Positions 32,328-39,399 of a stretch of 64,000 bases of DNA are shown piece by piece; the stretch's first letter is position 1; every line of letters begins with the position of its first letter. The DNA is from Methylomusa anaerophila (GTDB lineage: Bacteria; Bacillota; Negativicutes; Sporomusales; Sporomusaceae). Both the position numbers and the translations under genes were made by a program. The notes beneath the pieces are model-generated. The model did not search any database. It had not been told where the DNA came from and saw only the letters and a list, made by a program, of their open reading frames with translations. The DNA lies in assembly GCF_003966895.1 (NCBI RefSeq), contig NZ_AP018449.1:2683501-2747500 (forward strand), written 5' to 3'.

Positions 32328-32372
32328 ATGAAATCAATCTTTCAGACACTTGTTTTTCCCGGCGATTTATAA
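32328..32372 (+). CDS. 14-residue leader peptide or truncated gene start
   Basis: ATG 32328 has AAGGAAG 9 bases upstream and encodes MKSIFQTLVFPGDL before TAA. Its position just after the riboswitch terminator suggests the first codons of a lost B12-regulated gene, or a leader peptide before the LuxR-type gene. Confidence 0.35.
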   Translation: MKSIFQTLVFPGDL

Positions 32373-32400
32373 ACTGTCATCAATATTTAAAAGGCTGAAG

Positions 32401-32943
32401 GTGTTAAAGACGATGCCTCCCGATGTTTTTCGACTATTGCATTCATCTTATCAAGGTATCTGCATTCTAAATTGGAATTTCAAAAAAAAATATCAGAATG
32501 AGAGCGCCAAAAAGATTTTTGCTGAAAGATGTCCTGAGCTTTTTCAACAACTCGAAAAAATTTGCCGGAATTTCAGCGAAATGGTTAATGACGTTAATAA
32601 TCCTTTAATTAGCCATAGCGGGATGCTTCACTTTCTGTCCGGTACCCTTGTCTTTAGTTGTCTGCGGCTTGGGAAAGCAGAGAAAACCTGTTATTATATT
32701 ATCTTCGATTATATTTCCCTGCTGGAGAACGAACTCACCAATGAAATAGCTCTTACACCACGGGAGCGGGAAATTGTGCAAATCATGGCGATGGGCAAGA
32801 CGAACAAAGAAATAAGCAAAATATTGTGCATCGGTCTGGAAACAGTAAAATCGCATATTCGCAATTTATTTGCCAAGACAGGCGCGACTTCCCGGGTGGA
32901 ATTGATTGGCAAGGTGCTTCAATTGCCCCGGCAGGCGCAGTAA
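32401..32943 (+). CDS. LuxR-type transcriptional regulator
   Basis: GTG 32401 and ATG 32413 are both possible starts; an upstream part of the frame has no site. The roughly 180-residue protein has an unrecognised N-terminal sensory part containing cysteines (CPELFQQLEKICRNF; TLVFSCLRLG) and a C-terminal LuxR helix-turn-helix with LTPREREIVQIMAMGKTNKE and ILCIGLETVKSHIRNLFAKT. It lies directly behind riboswitch 1 with only the terminator between, so it should be made when cobalamin is low, and it may pass the signal to genes lacking a riboswitch. The target genes are unknown. Confidence 0.82.
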   Translation: MLKTMPPDVFRLLHSSYQGICILNWNFKKKYQNESAKKIFAERCPELFQQLEKICRNFSEMVNDVNNPLISHSGMLHFLSGTLVFSCLRLGKAEKTCYYIIFDYISLLENELTNEIALTPREREIVQIMAMGKTNKEISKILCIGLETVKSHIRNLFAKTGATSRVELIGKVLQLPRQAQ

Positions 32944-32993
32944 TTAAAACCTTGATACCATTGTGTTAGATCATAAAAAAGGAGGATTGCGTT

Positions 32994-33125
32994 ATGGTTA
33001 ATTCGTTTTGGAACGGTTTTGCGGTAGGAGCATTTCTTTTTTCGATAGTGGGGGCGGTTACCGGAACACTTATTGCAGCATTGTGTCATATAGCGGCGAA
33101 GGGAAAGAGCAGCAATGAATTTTAG
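32994..33125 (+). CDS. 43-residue small membrane protein
   Basis: ATG 32994 follows AAGGAGG. The product begins MVNSFWNGFAVGAFLFSIVG, continues as one long hydrophobic segment to CHIAA and ends with a basic, polar tail. It is a single-pass membrane protein by composition. It overlaps the next small ORF, which overlaps the OmpH-like gene, so three genes are coupled. It is too short for most gene finders. Confidence 0.6.
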   Translation: MVNSFWNGFAVGAFLFSIVGAVTGTLIAALCHIAAKGKSSNEF

Positions 33126-33231
33126 TAATAATTTCCCAAAAAACAAACAGAAAGCGCTCCGCTTGACCGGGTTATGTACTACTCGGTCGTGGAAAGCCTT
33201 AAAAAATTTAGAAAAAGGAACAGACAAATGA
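33115..33231 (+). CDS. 38-residue basic small ORF coupled to the OmpH-like gene
   Basis: ATG 33115 lies inside the upstream ORF end, with GGGAAAGAG before it, and the frame stops at TGA 33229, which overlaps ATG 33228 of the next gene. The peptide is basic (NNFPKNKQKALRLTGLCTTR). It may simply couple translation of the genes on either side. Confidence 0.4.
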   Translation: MNFSNNFPKNKQKALRLTGLCTTRSWKALKNLEKGTDK

Positions 33232-33677
33232 AAAAAATCATAAAAACCATTTCCCTATTGGCCGTTGTTTTTCTCTTATCCGGCCTGGCAGCGCCCGTCC
33301 CGGCACTGGCTGCCAAGGCCAAAGACCGGCAGGAGACAAGTATCGGCTATGTCAATAGGCAGAAGATTTTCGCCGCTTACCCCGGCATTCAGGACATCAT
33401 GAATCGCATCCAAACCATGCGGAATGAAGCGCAAAAAGACTACGACGAGCATACCAAAGACCTGCCGCCGGCCGACAAACAAGCCTATGGCGACAAGCTG
33501 TCGCGGCAACAGGAGCAGCAGGAAGACGAACTCATGAAACCGGTGAGCGATAAAATCGCCGCCGCCATTCAAGCCATCGCCGTAGAAAAAGGGCTGACCG
33601 TCGTTGGCGATGCCGCTATCGTGGTCTACGGCGACAGGGATATCACGGCCGATGTCATTGCCAAAGTGAAACGATAA
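33228..33677 (+). CDS. Skp/OmpH-family periplasmic protein
   Basis: ATG 33228 opens a signal peptide (MKKIIKTISLLAVVFLLSGL, cleavage near ALA). The 149-residue product then reads IGYVNRQKIFAAYPGIQDIM, a long helical hairpin (RIQTMRNEAQKDYDEHTKDL; KLSRQQEQQEDELMKPVSDK) and ends with the strand pair GLTVVGDAAIVVYGDRDITA, the OmpH/Skp pattern. These chaperones carry outer-membrane proteins across the periplasm, consistent with a diderm cell that makes TonB receptors. It is the last gene of the unit behind riboswitch 1 and the LuxR gene. Confidence 0.82.
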   Translation: MKKIIKTISLLAVVFLLSGLAAPVPALAAKAKDRQETSIGYVNRQKIFAAYPGIQDIMNRIQTMRNEAQKDYDEHTKDLPPADKQAYGDKLSRQQEQQEDELMKPVSDKIAAAIQAIAVEKGLTVVGDAAIVVYGDRDITADVIAKVKR

Positions 33678-34189
33678 AAAGAAGCAAAAGAGACCTGGAT
33701 ACATAAAAAGGTAAGGAGCATGCTGACGGCAAAGTATCCGGCAGCCCGGGACGGAAAGAAGGCGCAAAGGGCCAATTGAATTTTGAATCAATCTCAAAGT
33801 CATTACGATTACCAAAAAAAACTTTACAAAATACACTATAAATGCTAAAATAGCATGAAAAGTGGATTTTTGAAAAATTCACAAATGTGACTAGACGTCA
33901 TATTTTGCGTCACACCCATAGTAAAAAGACAACATGTTAGACAGAATGTGGTATGAAACCATGGGAGTAAAAAACTTCCCTGGGTTCATACCTTTTTTAT
34001 TGTCAAAGTGTTGGTTGCCAACGTTCTTGTGACAATATCTTAAGCTGATTACGGAACAATACGTAGCCTTTGTTCAGCGCCAGGAAGAAGGAAAGTTTCA
34101 TATGGCCTTTGTGGATGTGCATTAAATGATTTTGTATTTTACGAATAATTAGGCTATAATAATATCAGCAAAGAAAAGGAGCGATTTTT
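33678..34189. other. intergenic stretch
   Basis: A 512-base gap with a strong terminator at 33950-33998 and otherwise AT-rich DNA with no recognised gene. TTAGGCTATAATAAT near 34150 is a likely promoter element for the following toxin-antitoxin pair. Confidence 0.5.
33950..33998 (+). terminator. intrinsic terminator
   Basis: GGTATGAAaCCA...GGGA pairs with TCCC...TGG-TTCATACC and is followed by TTTTTT. Confidence 0.7.
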
Positions 34190-34435
34190 ATGCCGAACAT
34201 TAAACCGGTTTCGGACTTGCGGAATTACAATGAAGTGCTGCGGGATGTTGCCGTTGGCGCTCCGGTCTTTCTGACGAAAAACGGCAGAGGACGCTACGCG
34301 CTTGTTGATATTGCCGATTACGAAAAAACACAGGCAACTATTAAGCTCATGTCACAGTTGGCGGAAGGTGAAAAGGCCGGACGCGAAAAAGGCTGGTTAA
34401 CTATTGAGGAAGTTGAAAAATCTTTAGGGGTTTAG
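34190..34435 (+). CDS. Phd/YefM-family antitoxin
   Basis: This 81-residue protein starts at ATG 34190 after AAAGGAGCG. It has the Phd/YefM fold: MPNIKPVSDLRNYNEVLRDV, APVFLTKNGRGRYALVDIAD and YEKTQATIKLM, with a charged C-terminal part (GEKAGREKGWLTIEEVEKSL). It would neutralise the toxin encoded four bases downstream and bind their promoter (TATAATA near 34156). The third toxin-antitoxin pair of this general type in the window and the only one outside the 1-13.5 kb region. Confidence 0.85.
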   Translation: MPNIKPVSDLRNYNEVLRDVAVGAPVFLTKNGRGRYALVDIADYEKTQATIKLMSQLAEGEKAGREKGWLTIEEVEKSLGV

Positions 34436-34439
34436 CAGC

Positions 34440-34772
34440 ATGAAGGTCTGTATATCACCTGAAGCGCAGAATGATTTACAGGGCATTAAGAACTATATTG
34501 CAATGGAACTTGACCACCCTATGGCCGCCCTTGACACGGTTTCCAAAATAGTAGAAGCTGTTTGCAGACTAAAAGGTTTTCCTGATAGCGGAGCACCTTT
34601 GTCAGCTATTCTAGATATGAAGACCGATTATCGCTTTTTGGTGAGCGATAGTTATCTTGTGTTTTACAGGCATGAGGGTGAAAGCATTTACGTCGTGCGC
34701 ATTCTCTATGGCAGACGGGATTATATGAGAATCCTATTTGGAGAACAGCAAAAAGACGAACCAAATTTTTGA
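34440..34772 (+). CDS. RelE/ParE-superfamily toxin
   Basis: This 110-residue protein reads VCISPEAQNDLQGIKNYIAM, then LKGFPDSGAPLSAI, DYRFLVSDSYLVFYRHEG and VRILYGRRDYMRILFG, the order of strands, helix and C-terminal basic strand of the RelE/ParE family. The arginines in RILYGRRDYMRIL are probably the active or gyrase-binding residues. It overlaps nothing but begins four bases after the antitoxin. Target unknown. Confidence 0.85.
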   Translation: MKVCISPEAQNDLQGIKNYIAMELDHPMAALDTVSKIVEAVCRLKGFPDSGAPLSAILDMKTDYRFLVSDSYLVFYRHEGESIYVVRILYGRRDYMRILFGEQQKDEPNF

Positions 34773-34896
34773 TGGATGACTATCTGTGAAAGACTCGTAG
34801 CTTTGTTTCGGGGATGATACCGCCCTGGCCGGGTTCTGGCCATGATCGCGCAGGGGGAAATCGCCTGAATTTTCACGTCCGTTTTTTCCTGTGCTA

Positions 34897-34925
34897 TTGA
34901 CAAAATAGTTGCTTTTCTGTAGTAT
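34897..34925 (+). promoter_or_regulatory. sigma-A promoter of riboswitch 2
   Basis: TTGACA (34897-34902) and TAGTAT (34920-34925) with a 17-base spacer, about 35 bases upstream of the riboswitch start. Confidence 0.6.
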
Positions 34926-34958
34926 GATATACAAGTACTGGTAACTGAATATTTTGAG

Positions 34959-35157
34959 TTAGGTGCCCAGTCGGGCTTAATAGGGAAGACCGGTGCAATA
35001 CCGGCGCGGTCCCGCCACTGTAACGGGGAGCAAGCTTAAGATATGCCACTGAGACCATTGTTTTGGGAAGGTTTAAGCAAGCCATGATCCGGAGCCAGGA
35101 GAACTACCTAGCTGACAATCACCGTTTTTCACCCACGCGGTATGGGGAGGGGATTAC
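34959..35157 (+). promoter_or_regulatory. cobalamin riboswitch 2
   Basis: AGGTGCCC start (34961), TTAATAGGGAAGACCGGTGC, the core GCGGTCCCGCCACTGTAACG and the B12 box AGCCAGGAGAACTACC (one substitution). The end is near GGTATGGGGAGGGG. Two terminators follow. It controls cbiC and a BtuF-like lipoprotein gene. Confidence 0.95.
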
Positions 35158-35212
35158 AGTTAAGCGTATCTTCCGGGAGCATCCCGGAAAATTTGCGACT
35201 TTGGCTTAATTC

Positions 35213-35243
35213 ACTCCTGATATTTACTATCAGGAGTTTTTTA
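35213..35243 (+). terminator. riboswitch 2 terminator A
   Basis: ACTCCTGATA pairs with TATCAGGAGT, followed by TTTTTTATT. A small stem TCCGGGAG-CAT-CCCGGA precedes it. Confidence 0.7.
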
Positions 35244-35265
35244 TTGGCCTACCTACTGTTAGGAC

Positions 35266-35298
35266 ACTCCCGGTTGCTTTGCGCAAGCGGGAGTTTTC
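35266..35298 (+). terminator. riboswitch 2 terminator B
   Basis: ACTCCCG pairs with CGGGAGT, followed by TTTTC, 25 bases before the ribosome binding site of cbiC. Two terminators in series would tighten repression. Confidence 0.6.
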
Positions 35299-35333
35299 TA
35301 TATAGAAACTTGTCTTTATAAGGAGGTCATTTT

Positions 35334-35963
35334 ATGGATTACATTATGGAACCGCAGGCCATCGAACAGCGGAGCATGGAGATCATTGCCGCCTACCTTA
35401 CCGATCTTAACCTGAATGACCAGGCTGCCAGAGTATATTCCCGGATTATCCATGCTGCCGGCGATCCCGATTATGCAAAAAGTATCAGTATCCATCCCCA
35501 GGCTATTGCTGCCGGTATGCAGGCGCTGCAGCAGGGCAGGCCCATTTACTGTGATGTGGAAATGGTACGTACCGGCATTAACAAACGGCGCTTGGCCGAG
35601 TATGGCGGTGAAGCGCATTGCCTGATTGCCGATTCCGGTATTGCCGAACAGGCCAGACAGGCCGGCATTACCCGCGCTATGGCAGCCATACGGGCTTTTG
35701 CCGATAAACTGGACGGCGCCATTCTGGCTGTTGGCAATGCTCCGACCGCCCTGTTTGAAGCCATAAAAATCATGCAGGAGTCCCAGGTCCGTCCGGCGGT
35801 AATTATCAGCGTCCCGGTAGGCTTTGTCGGTGCGGCGGAGTCCAAGGAATACCTGGCTGCGCATTCACCGGTACCTTATATCACTGTCCACGGCAACAAG
35901 GGAGGAAGCGCGATTGCTGCGTCGGCCATAAACGCGCTGCTGTATATGCTGCCAGGCAAGTAA
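35334..35963 (+). CDS. cbiC: precorrin-8X / cobalt-precorrin-8 methylmutase
   Basis: This 209-residue protein contains the CbiC/CobH signature: RSMEIIAAYL, RVYSRIIHAAGDPDYAKSIS with the catalytic histidine H40, GRPIYCDVEMVRTGIN, ILAVGNAPTALFEAI and PVGFVGAAESKEYL. It moves the methyl group from C-11 to C-12 to give (cobalt-)precorrin-8 to cobyrinic acid in cobalamin biosynthesis. AAGGAGG precedes ATG 35334. It is regulated by riboswitch 2 and followed 7 bases later by a BtuF-like gene. In an anaerobe the cobalt-containing substrate is expected. Confidence 0.93.
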   Translation: MDYIMEPQAIEQRSMEIIAAYLTDLNLNDQAARVYSRIIHAAGDPDYAKSISIHPQAIAAGMQALQQGRPIYCDVEMVRTGINKRRLAEYGGEAHCLIADSGIAEQARQAGITRAMAAIRAFADKLDGAILAVGNAPTALFEAIKIMQESQVRPAVIISVPVGFVGAAESKEYLAAHSPVPYITVHGNKGGSAIAASAINALLYMLPGK

Positions 35964-35970
35964 ATATGTA

Positions 35971-36939
35971 ATGATAGTAAGAATAGTAAGAATAGTAAGA
36001 ATGGTTATTGTGATATGTATGGCGCTGTGGATAAGCGGCTGTACTACCAATCAGACGGCTCAGATGGGCAAAGGCGCGGCAAGTTATGGGCTGGCAGATA
36101 ACAAAGGTCAGATTATGGTCTTAAAGGACAAACCGCAGCGGATTGTCTCGCTGGGGATTGCTATGGATGAAATTTTGGTTGACCTGGTTCCCGCCCAGCG
36201 CATTGCCGCGTTAACCTACCTGGCGGATGATGGCAAAATTTCCAATATTACTGCCCAGGCCAAAAAAATACCCCGCAGGGCAACTGCCGACGCGGAGGCG
36301 ATAATCAAACTGCAGCCTGACCTGGTGCTTGTTCCCGACTGGCAGCCGGTGGAACTGATTCAGATCTTGCGGGATACCGGTATCCCTGTGTATTTGTATA
36401 AGGCACCGAAAACAGTTAGAGAAATCAGGGATGTAATCGCGGAAATTGCCGGCGTTGTCGGCGAAGCTCAAGCCGGAGCGCAGATCATTGCTGAAATGGA
36501 GACTAAGCTTGCCGCTATTCGCGCCAAAGTGAGTCAGATACCTGGCGGCCGGCAGCCGGTGGTTGTCCGTTTTAGTACTATGGGGGTAACCGGCGGCAAG
36601 GACAGTCTGTTCGATGATATCTGCCGGCATGCCGGCGTCCAAAACGGGGCGGCCTTGGCCGGCCTGCCGACGAACGGTCAGTTGTCCAAGGAGCAAATTG
36701 TTAAGGTGAATCCGGATGTGTTTCTCATTCCGGTTGCCGACCGCAGTGGCCGGAATGCGGATATGCGGCAGTTCAAGGCCGACCTGCTGGCCGACCAGGC
36801 GCTGCAAGCCGTGACGGCGATTCAGCAGCGCAGGCTGGTTACGGTGCCGGATGCTTACATGTACTGCTCCTCGCAGTATATCGTAAACGGCGTATACGCT
36901 ATAGCCGCGGCTGCGTATCCGCAGTATTTCGGACAGTAG
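35971..36939 (+). CDS. BtuF-like corrinoid-binding lipoprotein 1
   Basis: This 322-residue lipoprotein opens with an unusual n-region (MIVRIVRIVRMVIVICMALW) encoded by a 9-base tandem repeat, then the lipobox LWISGC. The mature part is a type III periplasmic binding protein: KPQRIVSLGIAMDEILVDLV, the helical backbone, and C-terminal PVADRSGRNADMRQFKADLL and YMYCSSQYIVNGVYAI. It resembles the two paralogues at 49022 and 51265. It would bind a corrinoid or related macrocycle between the membranes. No BtuCD transporter is encoded in the window. Internal ATG 36001 is a weaker alternative start. Confidence 0.85.
   Translation: MIVRIVRIVRMVIVICMALWISGCTTNQTAQMGKGAASYGLADNKGQIMVLKDKPQRIVSLGIAMDEILVDLVPAQRIAALTYLADDGKISNITAQAKKIPRRATADAEAIIKLQPDLVLVPDWQPVELIQILRDTGIPVYLYKAPKTVREIRDVIAEIAGVVGEAQAGAQIIAEMETKLAAIRAKVSQIPGGRQPVVVRFSTMGVTGGKDSLFDDICRHAGVQNGAALAGLPTNGQLSKEQIVKVNPDVFLIPVADRSGRNADMRQFKADLLADQALQAVTAIQQRRLVTVPDAYMYCSSQYIVNGVYAIAAAAYPQYFGQ
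35974..36000 (+). repeat. 9-bp tandem repeat in the signal-peptide region
   Basis: ATAGTAAGA is repeated three times in frame and encodes IVR IVR IVR. Gain or loss of a unit would change the signal peptide by three residues without a frameshift. Confidence 0.7.
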
Positions 36940-37129
36940 CAGCTGGAAGCGGGGGCCGGTCTTCTTTTGCTTCCTTTTGCAGGTACATAGAGCGGGTTAG
37001 GCGAGAATCCTGCCATACAGATTCCCGTAGCCTGGAAGCACCGGGAGCCATCCTTACATAGCTGTTAGCTATCCGTCAGGCCGTGTATCAAATTATTTCA
37101 GCCGAGATTTACAATTTCATAGATATTGA
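36940..37129. other. upstream block duplicated before riboswitch 4
   Basis: From about 37031 to the riboswitch this sequence (for example CATCCTTACATAGCTG and GTCAGGCCGTGTATC) is also present at about 41945-42043. No gene is seen. The shared block probably carries the promoter. Confidence 0.6.
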
Positions 37130-37322
37130 GACAGGTGCCCTACGGGGCTTAATAGGGAAGACCGGTGCAATACCGGCGCGGTCCCGCCACTGTAACGGGG
37201 AGCAAACCCAAGGAATGCCACTGGGGCGAAAGTCCTGGGAAGGTTTGGGCAAGTGTTGATCCGGAGCCAGGAGAACTGCCTGACTGAAAATCACCGTTTA
37301 CTCACGAGCGATGAGGAGGGGA
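37130..37322 (+). promoter_or_regulatory. cobalamin riboswitch 3
   Basis: AGGTGCCC start (37133), TTAATAGGGAAGACCGGTGC, core GCGGTCCCGCCACTGTAACG and B12 box AGCCAGGAGAACTGCC, ending near CGATGAGGAGGGG. A terminator follows at 37370. It controls the 37566-41894 operon and is highly similar, with its upstream flank, to riboswitch 4. Confidence 0.95.
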
Positions 37323-37369
37323 TTTGACCAAAAGAATGTTTTTTAACATTTGCTTACTTCCAGTCTTCC

Positions 37370-37402
37370 AGTCTTCTGCACTCTGTTCAGAAGACTTTTC
37401 TA
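37370..37402 (+). terminator. riboswitch 3 terminator
   Basis: AGTCTTCTG (37370-37378) pairs with CAGAAGACT (37388-37396), followed by TTTTC. Confidence 0.65.
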
Positions 37403-37460
37403 TTTGCCCGGATTCAGCTTGATAATAAGTCAAGACTCCCGCCTCTACAGGCGGCGTTAA

Positions 37461-37488
37461 TTCAGGTGGAGCAGACTCTCCACCTGAA
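37461..37488 (+). repeat. strong leader hairpin before the riboswitch-3 operon
   Basis: TTCAGGTGGAG pairs perfectly with CTCCACCTGAA around a 6-base loop, followed by a second small stem GTTTCAG / CTGAAAC. It lies between terminator and first gene and has no T-run; it may stabilise the mRNA. Confidence 0.55.
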
Positions 37489-37565
37489 TCCCCGTGTTTC
37501 AGTGATGCTGAAACGAGTTCACTGTAGACGAGGCCCAGGCCATGCGGAGGAGAGGAGGATTATAT

Positions 37566-38462
37566 TTGCCGCATAACAAAATACTGCGTACCCGGAATAT
37601 ACTGGCGGGTATTTTTTTGGCATTCCTGCTGCTTGTTCATAGCGCGGAATGCAGCGGCTTTGAAGACAGACCGGCATTTCTCTGGCTGGAGTATGGTACG
37701 AAACAGGATGAGCGGGACGGATCGGCAACGCAGACTATTTATATTACAAGCAGTGCCGAATCACTAACGCTTGCTGAGCTTACCGATTTAACCGCTTTTT
37801 ACCATGACGGCCGCCAAACCGGTGAAAAACAGTATTACCGGATTCCCGTCGAGCAGCAGGATGGCCGCTACTTCCTGCGGGTTAATACCTCTTCCCGGTT
37901 TTTTTATCACGTGGTTGTCACAGGTAGCCGCCAGGGAGAGCATTTTACGGCCCAGACGACTTTTCCCCTGTATGCGGACGGGATGGATAAGCGGATAGAG
38001 CAAGGCCGGGCGATGGCGAAAAATACCAAAGTATTTCCCGCCATTGAACTGGACTTATCCGGCAATCCGTACAGGACGCTGATGACAGGCCAAACGTTCC
38101 GGTTTCTGTATAAGCCGGTTTATTCGCCCGGTCATGCTGTCCGGGAAATGCAGATCCTTGATTTGCGCAACAAGACTTCGGAAAAACTTTTGCCTGATGC
38201 CGCCGGTATATTTTCTTTTACCCCGCCTCACGATAAACGCCTGGATAACGGCGGCTACAATGCGTATAAGGAGACCATCGTCTATGCGGAAGAAGCTGTC
38301 GGCAATGAAGTGTACAAAACCTCAATGAATTTTTTACTGCGCCGCTCATACTTGGCTCACAACAACCTTACCCATGGCCTGCTTCTTTTCTTCTTGGCCA
38401 TGGCAGTCAGTATCACCGTTGTATTATTTCGCAGAAGGAGCTTCCGGTATCATGGTAGATAA
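37566..38462 (+). CDS. membrane-anchored periplasmic protein of the riboswitch-3 operon
   Basis: TTG 37566 is chosen because GGAGG lies 6 bases upstream; an earlier frame from 37542 overlaps that site. The 298-residue protein has a signal peptide (NILAGIFLAFLLLVHSAECS), a periplasmic domain of about 230 residues rich in strands and aromatic residues (PAFLWLEYGTKQDE; FYHVVVTGSRQGEHFTAQTT), then one C-terminal transmembrane helix (LTHGLLLFFLAMAVSITVVL) and a basic cytoplasmic tail RRRSFRYHGR. I do not recognise the family. It overlaps the polyferredoxin gene by 11 bases, suggesting that the two form a membrane complex. Confidence 0.7.
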   Translation: MPHNKILRTRNILAGIFLAFLLLVHSAECSGFEDRPAFLWLEYGTKQDERDGSATQTIYITSSAESLTLAELTDLTAFYHDGRQTGEKQYYRIPVEQQDGRYFLRVNTSSRFFYHVVVTGSRQGEHFTAQTTFPLYADGMDKRIEQGRAMAKNTKVFPAIELDLSGNPYRTLMTGQTFRFLYKPVYSPGHAVREMQILDLRNKTSEKLLPDAAGIFSFTPPHDKRLDNGGYNAYKETIVYAEEAVGNEVYKTSMNFLLRRSYLAHNNLTHGLLLFFLAMAVSITVVLFRRRSFRYHGR

Positions 38463-39399
38463 CTTACGGTTACTAATTCAAAATTTCATGTTTGTTTTCT
38501 GGACCTACGGCGGCCGGGCCGGAGTAAACCTGGGCTACTCGGTTCCCTGTTTTTCCTGTCCTTATGTTCCTGGCTGCGCCGGGTATTGTTATCTCATGGC
38601 CTTGCAGGGGCAATGGAGCCTAGCCTTTTTATTTCCCGAACTGCTTTCCTATAAAAGCTTTAAGGTAGTACTGTATTTTCTTCTCTTTGTTCTGTTGGCA
38701 ATTCTGCTGTCAAAACTATGGTGCGGCTGGATATGCCCGTTTGGCACCCTGCAGGATTGGCTGTCCCAGCTCAGAAAGAAGCTGGGAATCCGGGAAACGG
38801 AGTTTTCCTGGAAAACCCGGGAGCGCCTGAAGCCGGTTAAATATGTACTGCTGGCCCTGCTGATTATTACGCCGTTCTTAATGGCATTTGGGGGGCTGCA
38901 CCGGGATTTTTACCTGCTGTTCTGTCAAATTTGCCCGGCCAAGCCCATTATGCCGCTGTTTGCCGGGCAAACCCGCAATCTCGCCCTGGACTATACGAAC
39001 ACGATCACGCTGACCTTCTCGGTTTTATCCCTCACCATTGCCGCCGTCACGCTGGTCGGGAGTTTTTTCAAGGACCGGTTTTTTTGCCTGTTCTGTCCGA
39101 TGCTCCCCTTGATTCAGATGACCCGCAAACTTAGCTTTATCCGCTTTGAAAAAAAAGGTCATACCTGCTTAGGCTGTGGCAACTGCCAAAGAATGTGTCC
39201 GGTGGATATCCGGGACGTGCATCTGGAAACCAGTGAAAAAAACGTAATGAGCGAAGACTGTATGCTTTGCCTGCGCTGTATCGAATCTTGTCCGGAAGAC
39301 AACACATTAACTGTAAAATTCTTTAATCACGATATATTTTCGTCGTCACGCAGGTATGTTGCCGAAAACTATCAACAGAGGAAATCAGCCAATGGATAA
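38452..39399 (+). CDS. NapH/CcoG-type membrane polyferredoxin
   Basis: ATG 38452 overlaps the previous gene; AGAAGGAG lies 11 bases upstream. The 315-residue protein has four to five membrane helices and the NapH-type motif CGWICPFGTLQDW with a second C-x3-CP (FCLFCPMLPL), then two cytoplasmic [4Fe-4S] motifs: CLGCGNCQRMCPVDI and CMLCLRCIESCPEDN. Additional cysteines near the N-terminus (CFSCPYVPGCAGYC) are unusual and could hold another cluster or heme. It is expected to pass electrons through or from the membrane to a cytoplasmic acceptor, and the ATP-driven reductase encoded next is the obvious candidate. Confidence 0.85.
   Translation: MVDNLRLLIQNFMFVFWTYGGRAGVNLGYSVPCFSCPYVPGCAGYCYLMALQGQWSLAFLFPELLSYKSFKVVLYFLLFVLLAILLSKLWCGWICPFGTLQDWLSQLRKKLGIRETEFSWKTRERLKPVKYVLLALLIITPFLMAFGGLHRDFYLLFCQICPAKPIMPLFAGQTRNLALDYTNTITLTFSVLSLTIAAVTLVGSFFKDRFFCLFCPMLPLIQMTRKLSFIRFEKKGHTCLGCGNCQRMCPVDIRDVHLETSEKNVMSEDCMLCLRCIESCPEDNTLTVKFFNHDIFSSSRRYVAENYQQRKSANG

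Noticed and set aside
37542-37565. Earlier start for the membrane protein of the riboswitch-3 operon
   Set aside because: It would begin before and overlap the GGAGG site that fits TTG 37566; the extra residues (MRRRGGLY) come from the ribosome binding region.
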